Source: Cardinalis cardinalis
Lineage: Eukaryota > Chordata > Aves > Passeriformes > Cardinalidae
Reading direction: 5' to 3'
Length of the DNA: 64,000 bases
Assembly: GCA_014549065.1 (NCBI GenBank)
Contig: JACDOX010000364.1
Location: 332,869 to 396,868 of the forward strand
This document shows, piece after piece, positions 1-11,800 of this stretch. How positions within the stretch are numbered: position 1 is the stretch's first letter; every line of letters begins with the position of its first letter. The translations under genes were made by a program, and so were the position numbers. The notes under the pieces were generated by a model, which searched no databases, was not told the DNA's origin, and was given only the letters and a program-made list of their open reading frames with translations.

Positions 1-260
1 GGGCGGCCGGACCTCCATGGCTCGGCCCAGACTGGCGCGCCTGCCCGGAGTTGGGCTCGGCCTTGCGCGTCCTCTGGAGGTGCGGAGGGTCCGCGTCCCG
101 CAGGCAGCGCCNGATCGCTCTCGGCTGCTGCCGCCGCGGGCCCGGCAGCGCGCACAGCGCCCGGCGAGCTGACCCGAGGGCGCCCAGCGCTCCTTCCCGG
201 GGAGGGGCGAGTTCTTGTGGGTCTGCGCAGGGAATAGCGCGGGCTGGTGTGGGGCAGGGA
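1..260 (+). promoter_or_regulatory. TRAP1: GC-rich 5' end of TRAP1, possibly with exon 1
   Basis: This stretch is GC- and CpG-rich, unlike the sequence after position 300, as expected for a CpG-island promoter. TRAP1 exon 2 starts in the middle of a codon and needs an upstream exon that leaves one base over. An ATG at 17 opens a short frame beginning MARPRLARLPG, which resembles the Met-Ala-Arg start of human TRAP1, but the obvious donor after position 79 (GAG/gtgcgg) leaves that frame in the wrong phase. The frame that starts at base 1 does end in the right phase at 79, but it has no Met in the window. Exon 1 is therefore not settled; it may begin upstream of base 1. Confidence 0.45.
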
Positions 261-548
261 GCCAGCTCAGGGCCACCAGCGGCTCCAGGGCCATGTCCTG
301 CCTCCTACAGGGTGTACAGCATGCTCAGGTCGTGTAGCACGGTGAGGTTCGTGCCCTGGCTCGTGTAGGGTGTGTAATATATCCATGTTTATGTCCTGGT
401 TCATACAGCACTCCCAGTTCACCTCCTGGCCTTTATAGGGTGTGCAGGACATGCAGAGGTACCCGCTGGCTCATGCAGGCTGCACGGCATATTCACATCG
501 TGTGTCATGTCCTGGTGCACGTCCCAGCTCACACAGGGTGCACAGCCC

Positions 549-805
549 AGCACCTGCATGAGGGCAGAAGGCAGAGAGAGGAGCACCTGCATGAGGGCAG
601 AAGGCAGAGAGAGGAGCACCTGCATGAGAGCAGAGGGCAGAGAGAGGAGCACCTGCATGAGAGCAGAAGGCAGAGAGAGGAGCACCTGCATGAGAGCAGA
701 AGGCAGAGAGAGGAGCACCTGCATGAGGGCAGAAGGCAGAGAGAGGAGCACCTGCATGAGAGCAGAAGGCAGAGGGAGGAGCACCTGCATGAGAGCAGAA
801 GGCAG
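549..805. repeat. 33-bp minisatellite, about 8 copies
   Basis: A unit beginning agcacctgcatgag and ending gcagagagagg is repeated head to tail at 549, 582, 615, 648, 681, 714, 747 and 780, the last copy being partial. Copies differ mainly at gggcag versus gagcag and at a few other sites. Because 33 is divisible by three, several reading frames stay open across the array on both strands and translate as 11-residue repeats. I read these as repeat artefacts and not genes. The array lies in TRAP1 intron 1. Confidence 0.95.
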
Positions 806-3800
806 CAGCAGCCTTGCTGTTCTCTGGGCATATCAGTACCAGGGGACTTTACAGATGAGCCTGAAGGGTTTGTGTTTGCCAGGGGTGCACTTGGAGTTTC
901 ACCTGAGACAGCTGACAGGAGTGAGTGCTAAGAAAATCCAAACCCTGAGGCCTCNGTTATGGGATGTGCTCTGTTATCAAGGCCCTCCTGTGCTGGAAAT
1001 GTGCCTGTGAGCTGCCATTAGCTGAAGCATGCTGAGCAGTGTCCTGCCTGTCAGCAGCCCCTGCTGTTTCCTTATCTTGTTGGCCCCTAACTGACAGGTC
1101 TGCATGTTGTTGCTGTGGTNGGTGGTTTCCCTGCAGGTTATGAAGAGAAAAGGTGACAGGGGAAATTGTGTGACAAATTAGGGTCACTTTCAGGGTCGGG
1201 TTGTCAGGTTTATTGTGTCACAGAGTGCCACTTGGGTGTTCCTGGGCAATCCAGCTCTTCCTCCACAGAAATCCCCAGAGCCTTGTTAGCATCCATGTCT
1301 GGAATCAAAGCTGCTGCCCCTGGTGGGTCAGACACTGCAGCAGAGCCCGAGTTCTATCCCTTAAGCTGTCATTGAGGCCCTCGGGGGAGAAGCAGTGAGC
1401 AGAAGCTGTGTGGGGTGGGGATAAGAGGGAGGGGCAGATTCTCCTTTGGGCTGTCCAGAGCTGCAGTGTTTGCTTCACCATTTCAGAGGCTGGAGCTGGT
1501 GTGGAGCTTTTTGGGAGATGTGTTGGTGTGAGTGGGTCAGGCAGGGAATTCTCTTCTCCCCACATTCTTGGGGATCTGGTGCCCAGCTCTGGAGCCCTTT
1601 TGTGTGAGGAGATCTGAGCTGGGAGTGGTAATTGCTGGAGCTTTTTCCTGCACCAGCTTCCCTGGGCTCTTGCTGACCCAAATTCTTCTCTTTTGTTTTG
1701 AGCCACAAACTGCTTTGTGCAGGGTTTCCCCCCTGAATCTCTGCCTGCTGCTGGGCTCTGCTCGCTGCAGGGCTTTTTCCAGAAGAGGCTGGGCCGTGTT
1801 TCCTGGGGGATCACTGAGGTGTCTGGATTGAAAGGAGCCCCTGAGGGATTTGCTGTGAGTGTGTGAGGCNGGTCTGTGGCTGTGGGCACACTGGGATCAC
1901 TTGGGATCACAGAGAGGTGGAATTTGGGGTGCAGTGTGGGTTTCTCCACCCTCACAGTGCAGTGATGGGAGCAGGAAGGGGTGTGGGCTGTGCTAAAGCT
2001 CCACATTTGATTAACTCACTATCAAAAGCCCTGATTTGCCCCAACACATCACACTGCATATCTGGGGCAAGAGCCATTCCTTCTTTGTCACCGGGGCTTA
2101 GGAATTTGTTTCTGAGGCTCGTTATGAGTAGCACATTCCCTGTTACCTCAGCAGGTGCTTCTCAATAGCTCTTGTGTGCTGATAATTGTGGTTTTATACC
2201 CAGAATAGCCAGGAGCCTTTTCTGCTCCCTTGCTCCAGGCAAGGACTCTCAAGAGGCAAATGGGCTGGAGGTGCTGCAGTTTGTATTTAATGAGCTGTGT
2301 CTCCCTGGCATGGGACAGGCTGCTAATTAAGGATGATAAAACCAAACGTTGCACAAATCTGACAGGAACTTCCGAATTGATGGGTGGTGATTTATTATTG
2401 TGCTTTGGAGGTAGGGAGGCAAAAAATGTGAATACATCAACAATTATAAATAGCCAGAAATAAGATTTTAAGTAGCTGTAGTTTCTAGAGTCAGCTGGTG
2501 TTCATGGGCTGGGGGGTGGCCTGTGTGGGGCTCTGGGGCTTTGCTGCCTGGACATCTGATGGTAGAAATGAACTTAAAGTTTTAAGCTGCTGCTGATCTG
2601 TGTCTTTTTTGGATCCTGGAGTCAGAGAGGGAGCAAAATTCTCTCTTTTATTTCTGCTGTTTGGGAGGTGTNTGTCTGTGTGNGTGCTTANGTACAGTGC
2701 AGTATCCTACAGCACCCAGCATAAAATGAATATCAAATAGATACAAACCCTGAGCTGCAGGCCCTTCCCCTCTGGAGCTGAGGGGCTGGACAGTGAGTGC
2801 TCTCTTGCTCTCCACCTCAGCCAGGGCTGTTTGCCACTTCCCCAGGCAATCCAGGCAGAGCAATGGAAGTTGCAGAAGGTGTCCTGTGATAATGCAGCAG
2901 AGCTGTTTGTGACGCAGAGCACAGTTATGTGTGTGGGAGGTGTTCAGATGCATTTAGAACTATTTGTGGGCTCTTTTCTTTAAGGGCAGAATGACTGGGG
3001 AGTCATTCAAGCTTCTGGCTGGAGAANTGGATCTTGATTCAAAGCTTTCTGTGAGGAGGAGGAGGAGGAAGAACGAGGACTGACAGCCTCCTCTGTCAGC
3101 TCTTGAGGATGAGGTGCAGGAGACAGAAGTGCTGTTAAAGCTCAGGGGTTCATGTTCACCTGCTCTGGAGCAAGTGAGAGCCCAGCCTGATGGTCTGGAG
3201 CAGCAAGGCCTGTTCTTGATGACCACACTGACTGTAGGACCTGCTGTGGGGGGCAGGAGGTTTGCAGAGCACTTGTGAAATGAGCCTGAGCTAGAGGATG
3301 AGGNATGTTGGTGAGAAGGCTGGAATGCAGAGTTCACTCGAGGGCTGTGGCAAGGTGGAGGAAGGTTCAGGCAGGACTGAGCTCCCTCAGCTGGCCTGGA
3401 GGGCAGGGGATGGTCTTGGGAGCTGTTTCCAAGGAGGTCACAGATGTGCTTTGGGACTCTCACCATACTGATGGGGTTTGGTTTGGTGTTTGGCTGGTTT
3501 TGTCCCCAGTCATCNAAAGAAAGGACCCCTTGGGAATGTCAGGTGTAGGGTTTGCCTCTCCCCTTGCTGGGTGAAACAGCCAACAGGCACAGAGTGAGCT
3601 GGAAGGAAAACCTGAGCTTGTCACTGCTCCAGCCACTTGTGCTGCTTANCCATGTTCTCCTGGCTCTGCCCAGGCTGTCCTGGTCCCTCCTCTGCTTCCC
3701 AGACCATCCAGCCTGTTCATGTGCATTGGCCAAGGTGCTGCCTTCCCCAGGGCAGCTGCAGGGTCAGGTCCTCACCCTCTGGGATCCTGCTCTGGCATTC

Positions 3801-4463
3801 TCCCAACAATTCAGAAATCACTCCAAGGAACAGGCTTTGGTCAGAGCTCTGTGATGCTGCAATGGTCTTTTTGAGACCAGGTTTGGTGTGATTCATCCCC
3901 CAACAGAGAGAAAACTGTTGGGTTCACCTGGGCATGATGAAAGGAGGAGAATTGGGAGTCCCTGACTTTAAGGGGGTTGTGCCATTTCCTGACTGGTCTC
4001 ATTTTCCCCACTGATTTTGTGACTGGTGGCCTTGNTGCTGCTGCATGTGCTGCTTGTCCTGGACCCAGCTTTGTTGGGGGATGTAATCCCTGTGCTTGGA
4101 CAGTCAAAGGCCAAATATTTGTTGCCAATTTATATTTTCACAGGCAGTGATGTGAGAGTTGTCTTCAGCTTAGCCAGGAAACATCAGTGAAAGCTGCAGA
4201 CTGCCTCTTCCTGGTTAATTCAGTGGCAAAGCTGCTAATTGTCATCTTCTGGATAAAACTTTAATTCAGAAGAGCCAAAGTAGCAACTTGCCCTTTTTAT
4301 GCAGTGAAGGCAGTTCTGGAGGNGAGTGGTGGGTGTTGGATGGTGAGGGAGCTGTTCAGACAGTGTAACTCCCATGGCATCACCTAGGTGGGACCTCTCA
4401 GGAGTGCTCCTCTTGGTGCTGGACTTGTGATGTGTATTGAAATATCTTCATTTGTGTCCTTAG
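806..4463 (+). other. TRAP1: TRAP1 intron 1, remainder
   Basis: Between the minisatellite and the exon 2 acceptor (tttgtgtccttag at 4451-4463) I see only non-repetitive intron-like sequence of moderate GC content. The short open frames here have no recognisable similarity and no convincing splice framing. Confidence 0.6.
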
Positions 4464-5825
4464 CAAAAGGAGCAGCATGTCTGCAAAGACAAATTCTCCA
4501 CCGCTGGAGCCTCCAGCAGAAGGTTCCTGCCTCCAGCATTGCTGCTGTCAGGATGTACAGCACACAGACAGCAGAGAGCAAGGAGGAGGAGCCCCTGCAC
4601 ACCATCATCAGCAACACAGAGAACGTGAAAGGTGGGCCTGGCACACGTGTGGGGATGCTCTTGGGGTGCTCCTGGGTCAAGGTGTGCTGCAGGTGAGCCC
4701 TGCTCAGCAGTGCTGCTGCCTCTGGAGGAAGTGCAGGTGCTGCTCACCACATCCTCCCCATCTGTGTTGCACCATCACCTCCCAAACCCTGGGTGTGGAG
4801 GTCAGCATGGCCTTTACTGAGGAACAGGGACATCAAGACTGCATCCATGGGCACAGCCAGGCAGTTGATGGTCAGGTGTGTGTGAGGAGGCTCCACAGGC
4901 ACTGGAATTGGCTGAAAAGAATTTTTTGTCCCAGAAGCAAGCTGTGCCTGCCCAGGTCATTGCTGTGCCTGTGAAGGTGTGATGAGAGTCCTGGTGTCAG
5001 CCCTTTAGCCAGAATGAATTGCTTTGCACAGCTTCAGGGACAGCTGCTCTAAAGCAGGCTGAGCAATGAGTTATTCCAGCACAGAAATAACATCTGAACT
5101 CTCTGCCTCTGGTTTTCNTGGAGGTACTTTTGAGACTGCCAGACTGAAGTCCCTGGTGGGGTTGATGTGCTGCCCACACCAGCTTCACCCTATCCCTGGG
5201 GGATGTACATCCTCACCAGCAAGGCATGGCAGAGGTCATGTGGGACTTGTGGCTTTTCCCTGTGTTTTCCCAGAGTTTTCTAATGCCTCTTGCAGGAGAA
5301 GGGATTTCTCTAATGCCTCTTGCTATTTTTAAAGGGCCAAGAATGGTCTTTCAGCTAAGATGTTTTGTAGTTTTAGTTTTTTCTGAGGAGGTTTCTCTTC
5401 CTGGGCGCAGCTCCCTGCCTGCAGGGGTGGCTGTACACATGTGTTCATCCAGCCTGGCCTTGGGCACTGCCAGGGATCCAGGGGCAGCCCCAGCTGCTCT
5501 GGNCACCCTGTGCCAGGGCCTGCCCACCCTCANAGGGAACAATTCCTCATTCCCAATATCCCATCTATCCCTACCCTCTGGCAGTGTAAAGCCATTCCCC
5601 CTCATCCTATCACTTCAAGCCCTTGTCCCCAGTCTCTCTCCAGCTCTCCTGGAGCCCCTTTGGGCCCTGGAAAGGGCTCTAAGTGCTCCCTGAACTTTCT
5701 TTTCTCCAAGCTGAACAACCCCAATCCTACCCTTTATTCCAGGTGCAGCCTCTAAACATGAGTTCCAGGCTGAAACAAAGAAATTGCTGGACATTGTTGC
5801 CCGTTCCCTGTACTCAGAGAAAGAG
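4464..5825 (+). CDS. TRAP1: TRAP1 exons 2-3: presequence end and start of ATPase domain
   Basis: Exon 2 (4464-4631) encodes the Arg-rich, poorly conserved end of the mitochondrial presequence and then YSTQTAESKEEEPLHTII, matching the human STQTAEDKEEPLHSII segment just after the processing region. This is the strap segment that in TRAP1 crosses between protomers. Exon 3 (5743-5825) encodes KHEFQAETKKLLDIVARSLY and ends at SEKE, the first helix of the GHKL ATPase fold. The exon 3 acceptor sits directly after a CR1 fragment. Confidence 0.95.
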
Positions 5826-8800
5826 GTAAGACACCCTCAACTTGCTGGGAGACTTTCTGTTGNCAAAGCCCCATCTCTGTCAAGGGATACATCCAAAATG
5901 ATTGAGCTGGGAGAATAACGGTTCAGTTCCCAGTGAGTCCTGAGCTTTCATGTCAGGTTTTTGTGAATGATGTTTTCAATTAAGACACTTTGAAAATGTC
6001 TTTTTGAAACAATTTGTAGGTAAGTGACTCCAAGCCTTGAGCCTCTGCATGGAGNAGCCTCTGCAAGGAGTTTGGACAAACTGTTCTCCTGCAGCTAATG
6101 GGGAAGCACAGTTTGGGGAGCTGGGAATTGGGTTGTGGGAGGGCAGGGCAGGGCAGGGCTGCAGGCTCAGGCTGTGTCTGTCCCCAGGTGTTCATCCGGG
6201 AGCTGATCTCCAACGGCAGCGACGCGCTGGAGAAGCTGCGGCACCGCCTGGTGACGGAGGGGAAGGCCTTGCCAGAGCTGGAGATCCACCTGCAGACAGA
6301 CAGTGCAAAGGGAACCATCACCATCCAGGTAGGGTGCCATTCCCTGCTGCTCTCATCACTGCCCTTTGTCCTGGGAGGGGTCACTGGAAGCTCAGCAGCA
6401 GCAGCACAGTCCCCNAGCCTGCCCAGATACTCTGCCCTCAGCTGGGCTCTGGTTCATGAGGCTGTAACCTCAGGGTTTGGTGAGAAACCAGCAATGTTAT
6501 CTGCTCCCCATTTGTAGGCAAAGGAAAATTTGCTGCTCCTTCTTTCCCTGTTGGCAAGTACCAGTGGCATTTCTCCCTGTACCCCTGCCTAGTGCACTTC
6601 CCAGGTTGTGTGAGTTTCTCACTAGTGGGTAAGTTGTGAACCTGGTTTTCTCCTGACCTTTGGGGAAGTTTTCATGTACTTCCTTTAGTCTGAGGTGTTG
6701 CATGGTTGCTTGCAGACCTTCTTTTTCCTGGGTGAGAGGAGAAATAAATGCCAAGGTGGTAAGAAGACCTTCCCATTCCTGCCTGTCTCTCTCCCTTCCT
6801 GCTCCAGGACAGGCCGAGTCCAGCTGATGCTGAGGTTCTGCCCTCAGCAGGCACAGTTGGCACTGGAGATTTGGGCAGTGGCACAGCACTCCCCTGTGCC
6901 CAGCTGTTGGTTGTCCCTGCTGGTGACAAAATGCTGATTGGGAGGGAGACAGTCTGTAAGAGCAGTCACCTGTGGGCCTCAGTGTGGGGAGGGACATGGA
7001 GCTGNGCTTCTCTCTGTACTTTGATCTTGCTTGTGGCTCTTGTCCAGGGTGGGAGGCTGAGCCTCAGTTTTGGTGTTTTCTTGGCAGAGTTCCTAATGTT
7101 AAGAAGGCAAACTGGTCATTTTCCTTGTGGAGCTGTCAGCCATGAGTGTGGCTGTGGACATTCCTGGGAGAGCAGAGGAGGAGGATGAAGCAGGCAGCCC
7201 TGAGGGACCATGGCAGGTCCAGGGGAGATGTGCCACAGACAGAGCACACAGGCTGATATTTTTCACGTGGGACAAAAGCAGAGGGGGCTGTTGGAGGCTG
7301 CANAGTTATTTGATATTTCTGTTCCTCTGCAGAGCAAGTGCTGCAGTTGCCATGGGGAAGTTAGTGCTTGTCAGTGGGCACCACAATCACCAAGCATTCT
7401 CAAACCATGGTGCAGGGGCTTTGCTATTCCTGTCACACTGTTGNAGTTTTCTGACTCCTGTTAACACCAATTGCTTGAGGAGCCCTCAATTAGCCCCAGG
7501 CAGGGGGTCATTCCTGCATTTCATCTTTCCCTTTTTGAGATTGTAGTGGACACAAAGCATCTGACTCCATCAGACATTGTTACCTCTCCTGCCCTGTCCC
7601 TGTGGCAGCTCTCCCCTTGTTTGGCAGTTTGGCTGGAGAGCTGCTTGCCCACCTTGCAGGGTGCCTCTGATGCCATCCCAGTTAGATGGGTTAAGGATTG
7701 GGATTTTATAACCCCCTGCCTGGCTGCCAGTGCCTCTCTAATGCCATTAAATGAGTCTTAACTAGGAAGCTTTTAACTGCAGCAGTCCTGGGCTGTGGGG
7801 AGCAGTGAGAACAACGCNGCTCCAATCTCTTTAATAGCTTTGCCTTCTCCAGAGTGCCAAAAGCTCCTTACCTCCAGTCAGGGGGTTATAAATAACTTCT
7901 TGAAGAAGCAAACTGCATACAATGATTACTNTGAACAAGCATCATTCAGAACATTTCTCTGCCTTTCAGGAATGCAAAGGTGAAAGAAAGCTTGCTGCAG
8001 TGATTGAGGCAGAGATGGATCTTCCCTTTGCCACTGTTTTGTTTTCTGTACCTACCAGGACCCACCAAAAAAGAGGCAGCAGGTCCCTCATACATGACCT
8101 GTGGCAACNGTCACCCCTTTTTATTCCTAGAAAGGTCCCATTGTCTCACTCTGACCCCTGGATCCTTCTCAGATCTTCATGCTGCTCTGTGCCTCTGGAT
8201 CTGCTGAATCTCTCCCCTCCTCTTCCAAGCCCTGTAGCATCTCTTTGTGTCTCACTGAGCTGAGAAAAGGCAGGTCTGTAAGTGTGATGGCCATTACAGG
8301 CACGTTCCTGGGGGATTATGTAGATCTGGTGTAGGACTGCACTCATCTCTGTTCAGTGACTGCAGTTCTCCTTGTTCTCTGCCAGGACTGAATTCCAGTC
8401 ATAAGCCCAGCAAGACTCAGGATTCTGATGGATGTCCTCATGCAGGAGTGTTCCACCTAAGCATTGCTGTGTAGTAGCTGGTAATAGGGACGTGTTGTCT
8501 GAATTCCACCACCTCGCTTCCTTCACCAAAGTCCTGTTGGTTTAGCAAATTCCACCATTTCCTCCATCCCTTTGAAAACTGCCTCATGTTTCTAGGACAG
8601 CTCCATCTGTAGCAGCCACAGCCTGCAAGGTCAGAGTGGTTAAGAAAATCCATTTGAAAATGNGAGGGGTGTGTTTCCAGTGAGAACAGCTCTGCAGAGC
8701 TCTGCAGTTCCGCGTGCTGAGGCTTTACCAATGTGATTTTGGACCCTTTGAGATGGGAACTGAGAGCCTCTTACAGACCCCAAGGCTCTGTGAGCACAGA

Positions 8801-11800
8801 GCTCACCTTCAGCACCTGCACCAGGTGACAGGCAGGTGACAGGCACTTGGCTGTGCTGTGCTGCTGTTGGAGCTGTGCAGTTCTGCTGTGCTGGTGGTGA
8901 TGTGTGAGCTCAGGGCTGCAGCCCTGCTCCTTGCTGAGGCTTAATTTAGGGCTAGGACAGTTTAGAGGAAATGGTTTGAAATGTTTACAGAGCTGATGGC
9001 TGCTTCTGCTGGGGGAGGGAGTGTGCTGCTGTTCCAGCATGGGGGAGCAGCCAGAGCTTGGGCTGCTCCGTTCCCTTTGTTGGGCTTTCATCTCTCTGTT
9101 GCCGTCATCCAAAATCAGTGTCTGTGAAACCACAAAATCACCAGTTTGCTGTGTTGGGAGGAGTTAAAATGACTGCAAACACCACTCCTCCCTGCAACAG
9201 CTCCCTGTATCGCTGAGCAGATCTCTCCTGCCTCACAAACAGCCTGTAACAAGGACTGGGCTGTGCTGGGCTCCAGTAAGGACTGGGCTGTTTGGGCTGT
9301 AGCAGGTCAGTGCAGATGCACCCTTGTGTCCCACAAAGCCTGGGGCAGGTGGGGAGCAGGTCCCCCTCTCCTGNGGGGCCAGGCTGCAGCAGAGAGGGTG
9401 ACCTGCACTGCAGCATCTGTGTGTCNCTTGGGCTTGGGGAAGCAGGAGATGGGCAGGTGGAGATAGAGGGGTAAATCTGGCTGTACTTTAGCAAGTCTTA
9501 GGTGCAATTAAACCTACAGAAACATGGCACAGATTGCAGGGATGGGCTACAGCTTCCAGTGGTTGCATCATCTTTAACAAATAAACCCAGGACCCAGAAA
9601 TACAAACACATCTCAAATAACCTGTGGCCCAAGGAAGGACGTGCACAATTTTTTAGTTCTCTTCACAGCAGAATCAGAGCATATCCTGTATAAAACTGGG
9701 AAATTCAAAGTGGATGAAAGGCAGTNCTTTTCTGGACAGTGGGTATTTAGACCTGGGTGGGTGGAGGCTGAGCCTGTGGTTTTGGAAAGGAAAGCTCAGA
9801 CTCTCTGCTTTGGACAACTTCCATGNACTAGGCCAAGATTACCTTGTGTTCACAGGCATCTGTTTTATTCTGGCTTTTCATCTGCTGGTTGCTGCTGCTG
9901 CAGATGCTTTAATGATTCTAAACCAGAATGTTGCTCTAGAGCAGCTGCTGTCCTGGTCCTGTGAATTTGAAGTCTTTAATCAAGGTATTTAAGTAACAGT
10001 GGGCACATTTGCTAATCAGACATTTTGGGATTTTATTACCTTATCAACTGGTGAAAGCAGCATGTCTTTATAATATACTCAGTGTTCTTCTGATGCCCCA
10101 TTGAGATTTTACACTGAAATAAATGTTTCAAGTGTTTGTTTTGCAACAAAGCAAAGTGAAAGACACAATAGTTCAGCCAGGTACCTCTGACTGGGAGCAT
10201 TCCTTCCAATGCAGTCNTGGCAGAGGCAGCAGTTACTGGCTGCTTAAGGGGTTGTTAGGTGTAAGGAAGCTCTGCAAAGCTTTAAATTGGACTCAGGTAA
10301 TGAGCAAAGCTAAACTAATCTTACACAGCAGATCTCTGCAAACATCCAGCACCCCNACCACAGGGTTAGAACAAAGGGCTCAGAAGGCACAAAGGGGCAA
10401 GTCAGCAGCAGTTTTGGTATCTTGGAGCTCTCCACACATAAAAAGGTGCTAGAAACAAAATTCAGTTGATGTCTCTTTGAGGTAAATGTTACTGAGTTTA
10501 GTTNAACACTTGTGGCCACCAACCCTTCATAGTCTCAAAGTCTGGAGCCTCTTTGTTGTCTTTGTTGGGGAGGAATTTTACTTTGCGCCCTGAGAATTAC
10601 CAGAGGAGAAATTCACCCAGGTGAGGAGGTGGTGGCTCTGAGGGGTAACAGCAGGTCTTCTNTAATTAACATTCAGCTAATGAAGGGTCAGCATACTGAA
10701 CTCTGTGTCTTGGTCTCTCCCAGCTGTAGAGAAGCACATGGAACTCTGAGCATATCCCTCACATTTGTAATTTGAGAAGCNCAGGTACAATTTGCTTTGT
10801 GCTGTTACAAATAGCTCTCCTGTGGCTGTGCTCAGCCTGGTAAAGCTTGTCTTGCAGGCTGAAGGGAGGGCTAGAACTGTGTGCAGGGGAAGAGAAGTTG
10901 TAATGCTGATGGTGGAGCAAAGGCTGCTGGTGGTGGGTAGAGGGAGTTTGCAGGGGTTGGGTGATGCCATGGTGGTTCCTGGTGCCCAGCAGCCAAGCAG
11001 GAGCTGGTGCAGCACAGAGCAGTGTGAGAAGGGCAGTAGAAATTCCACCAGCTGCTTCCTTGGATTTCATGGAGCTGGAGCTGCCAGCACTTGTGTGGGC
11101 CCAGCCTGAGGTGGNCTGCTCACAGGCAGGTTCAGTTGCCTCCCATGACTGCAGAGTTCCTGCTCTGCAGAGCTCAGGTCTCATCTCTCCTCCACTGCTG
11201 CTTTATTTCCATTTCATGTGGTGAAGAGAGCCAAAGGGCAGCTGCAGAAAATGTGGNCATGGCAAGGGTGGCTTGAATCTTCATGGTGTCTTCATCCTAA
11301 TCCACCCCGGTGTTTTCCTGCAGTAGGGAATGTCTGCTTTGCCAGGATCTTCACTTTCTGCTCCCCCTNTCAGCATCCTGGCTGTTTGAGCCCTGCTTTC
11401 TTTGTTCATGAGATTCAGCTTCATCAAAGCAGTCTCCAGGAATTGTCATTAAGCATTCTGCAGTAAGTTTGGCAGGGCATTAGGAATTCAATAGCCAATA
11501 AATTAATGGGGTAAGGATGTATTTTTTCTAACACACTGGAATTTGGGAATGACATGCTGTGCTATAAATAGAAGTGGATCAGAGTTCTGTTCAGGGTTTG
11601 GCATGAAGAAAAACTGAACCAGATGCTGAAAGCTGTTCTTTCTGGCTTTTTCTTCCCTGGGGGAAGGGACCATGTCAGATTCCTGAGATTTTGCCATACG
11701 CTGTTTGTTTTCCTTGGCTTTTGATCTCTCGCTGTTGAGATCGTACTGGGCATCATCCCTGTTCTCACCAGGAGGGCTGACTGGATGTAACCAAAGGAAA

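Noticed and set aside
419..1010. Long overlapping open frames on both strands with 11-residue repeats
   Set aside because: They are produced by the 33-bp minisatellite, whose length is a multiple of three; no start context, splice framing or known protein supports them.
5278..5325. Repeated phrase tctaatgcctcttgc
   Set aside because: Only two short copies, with no wider structure.
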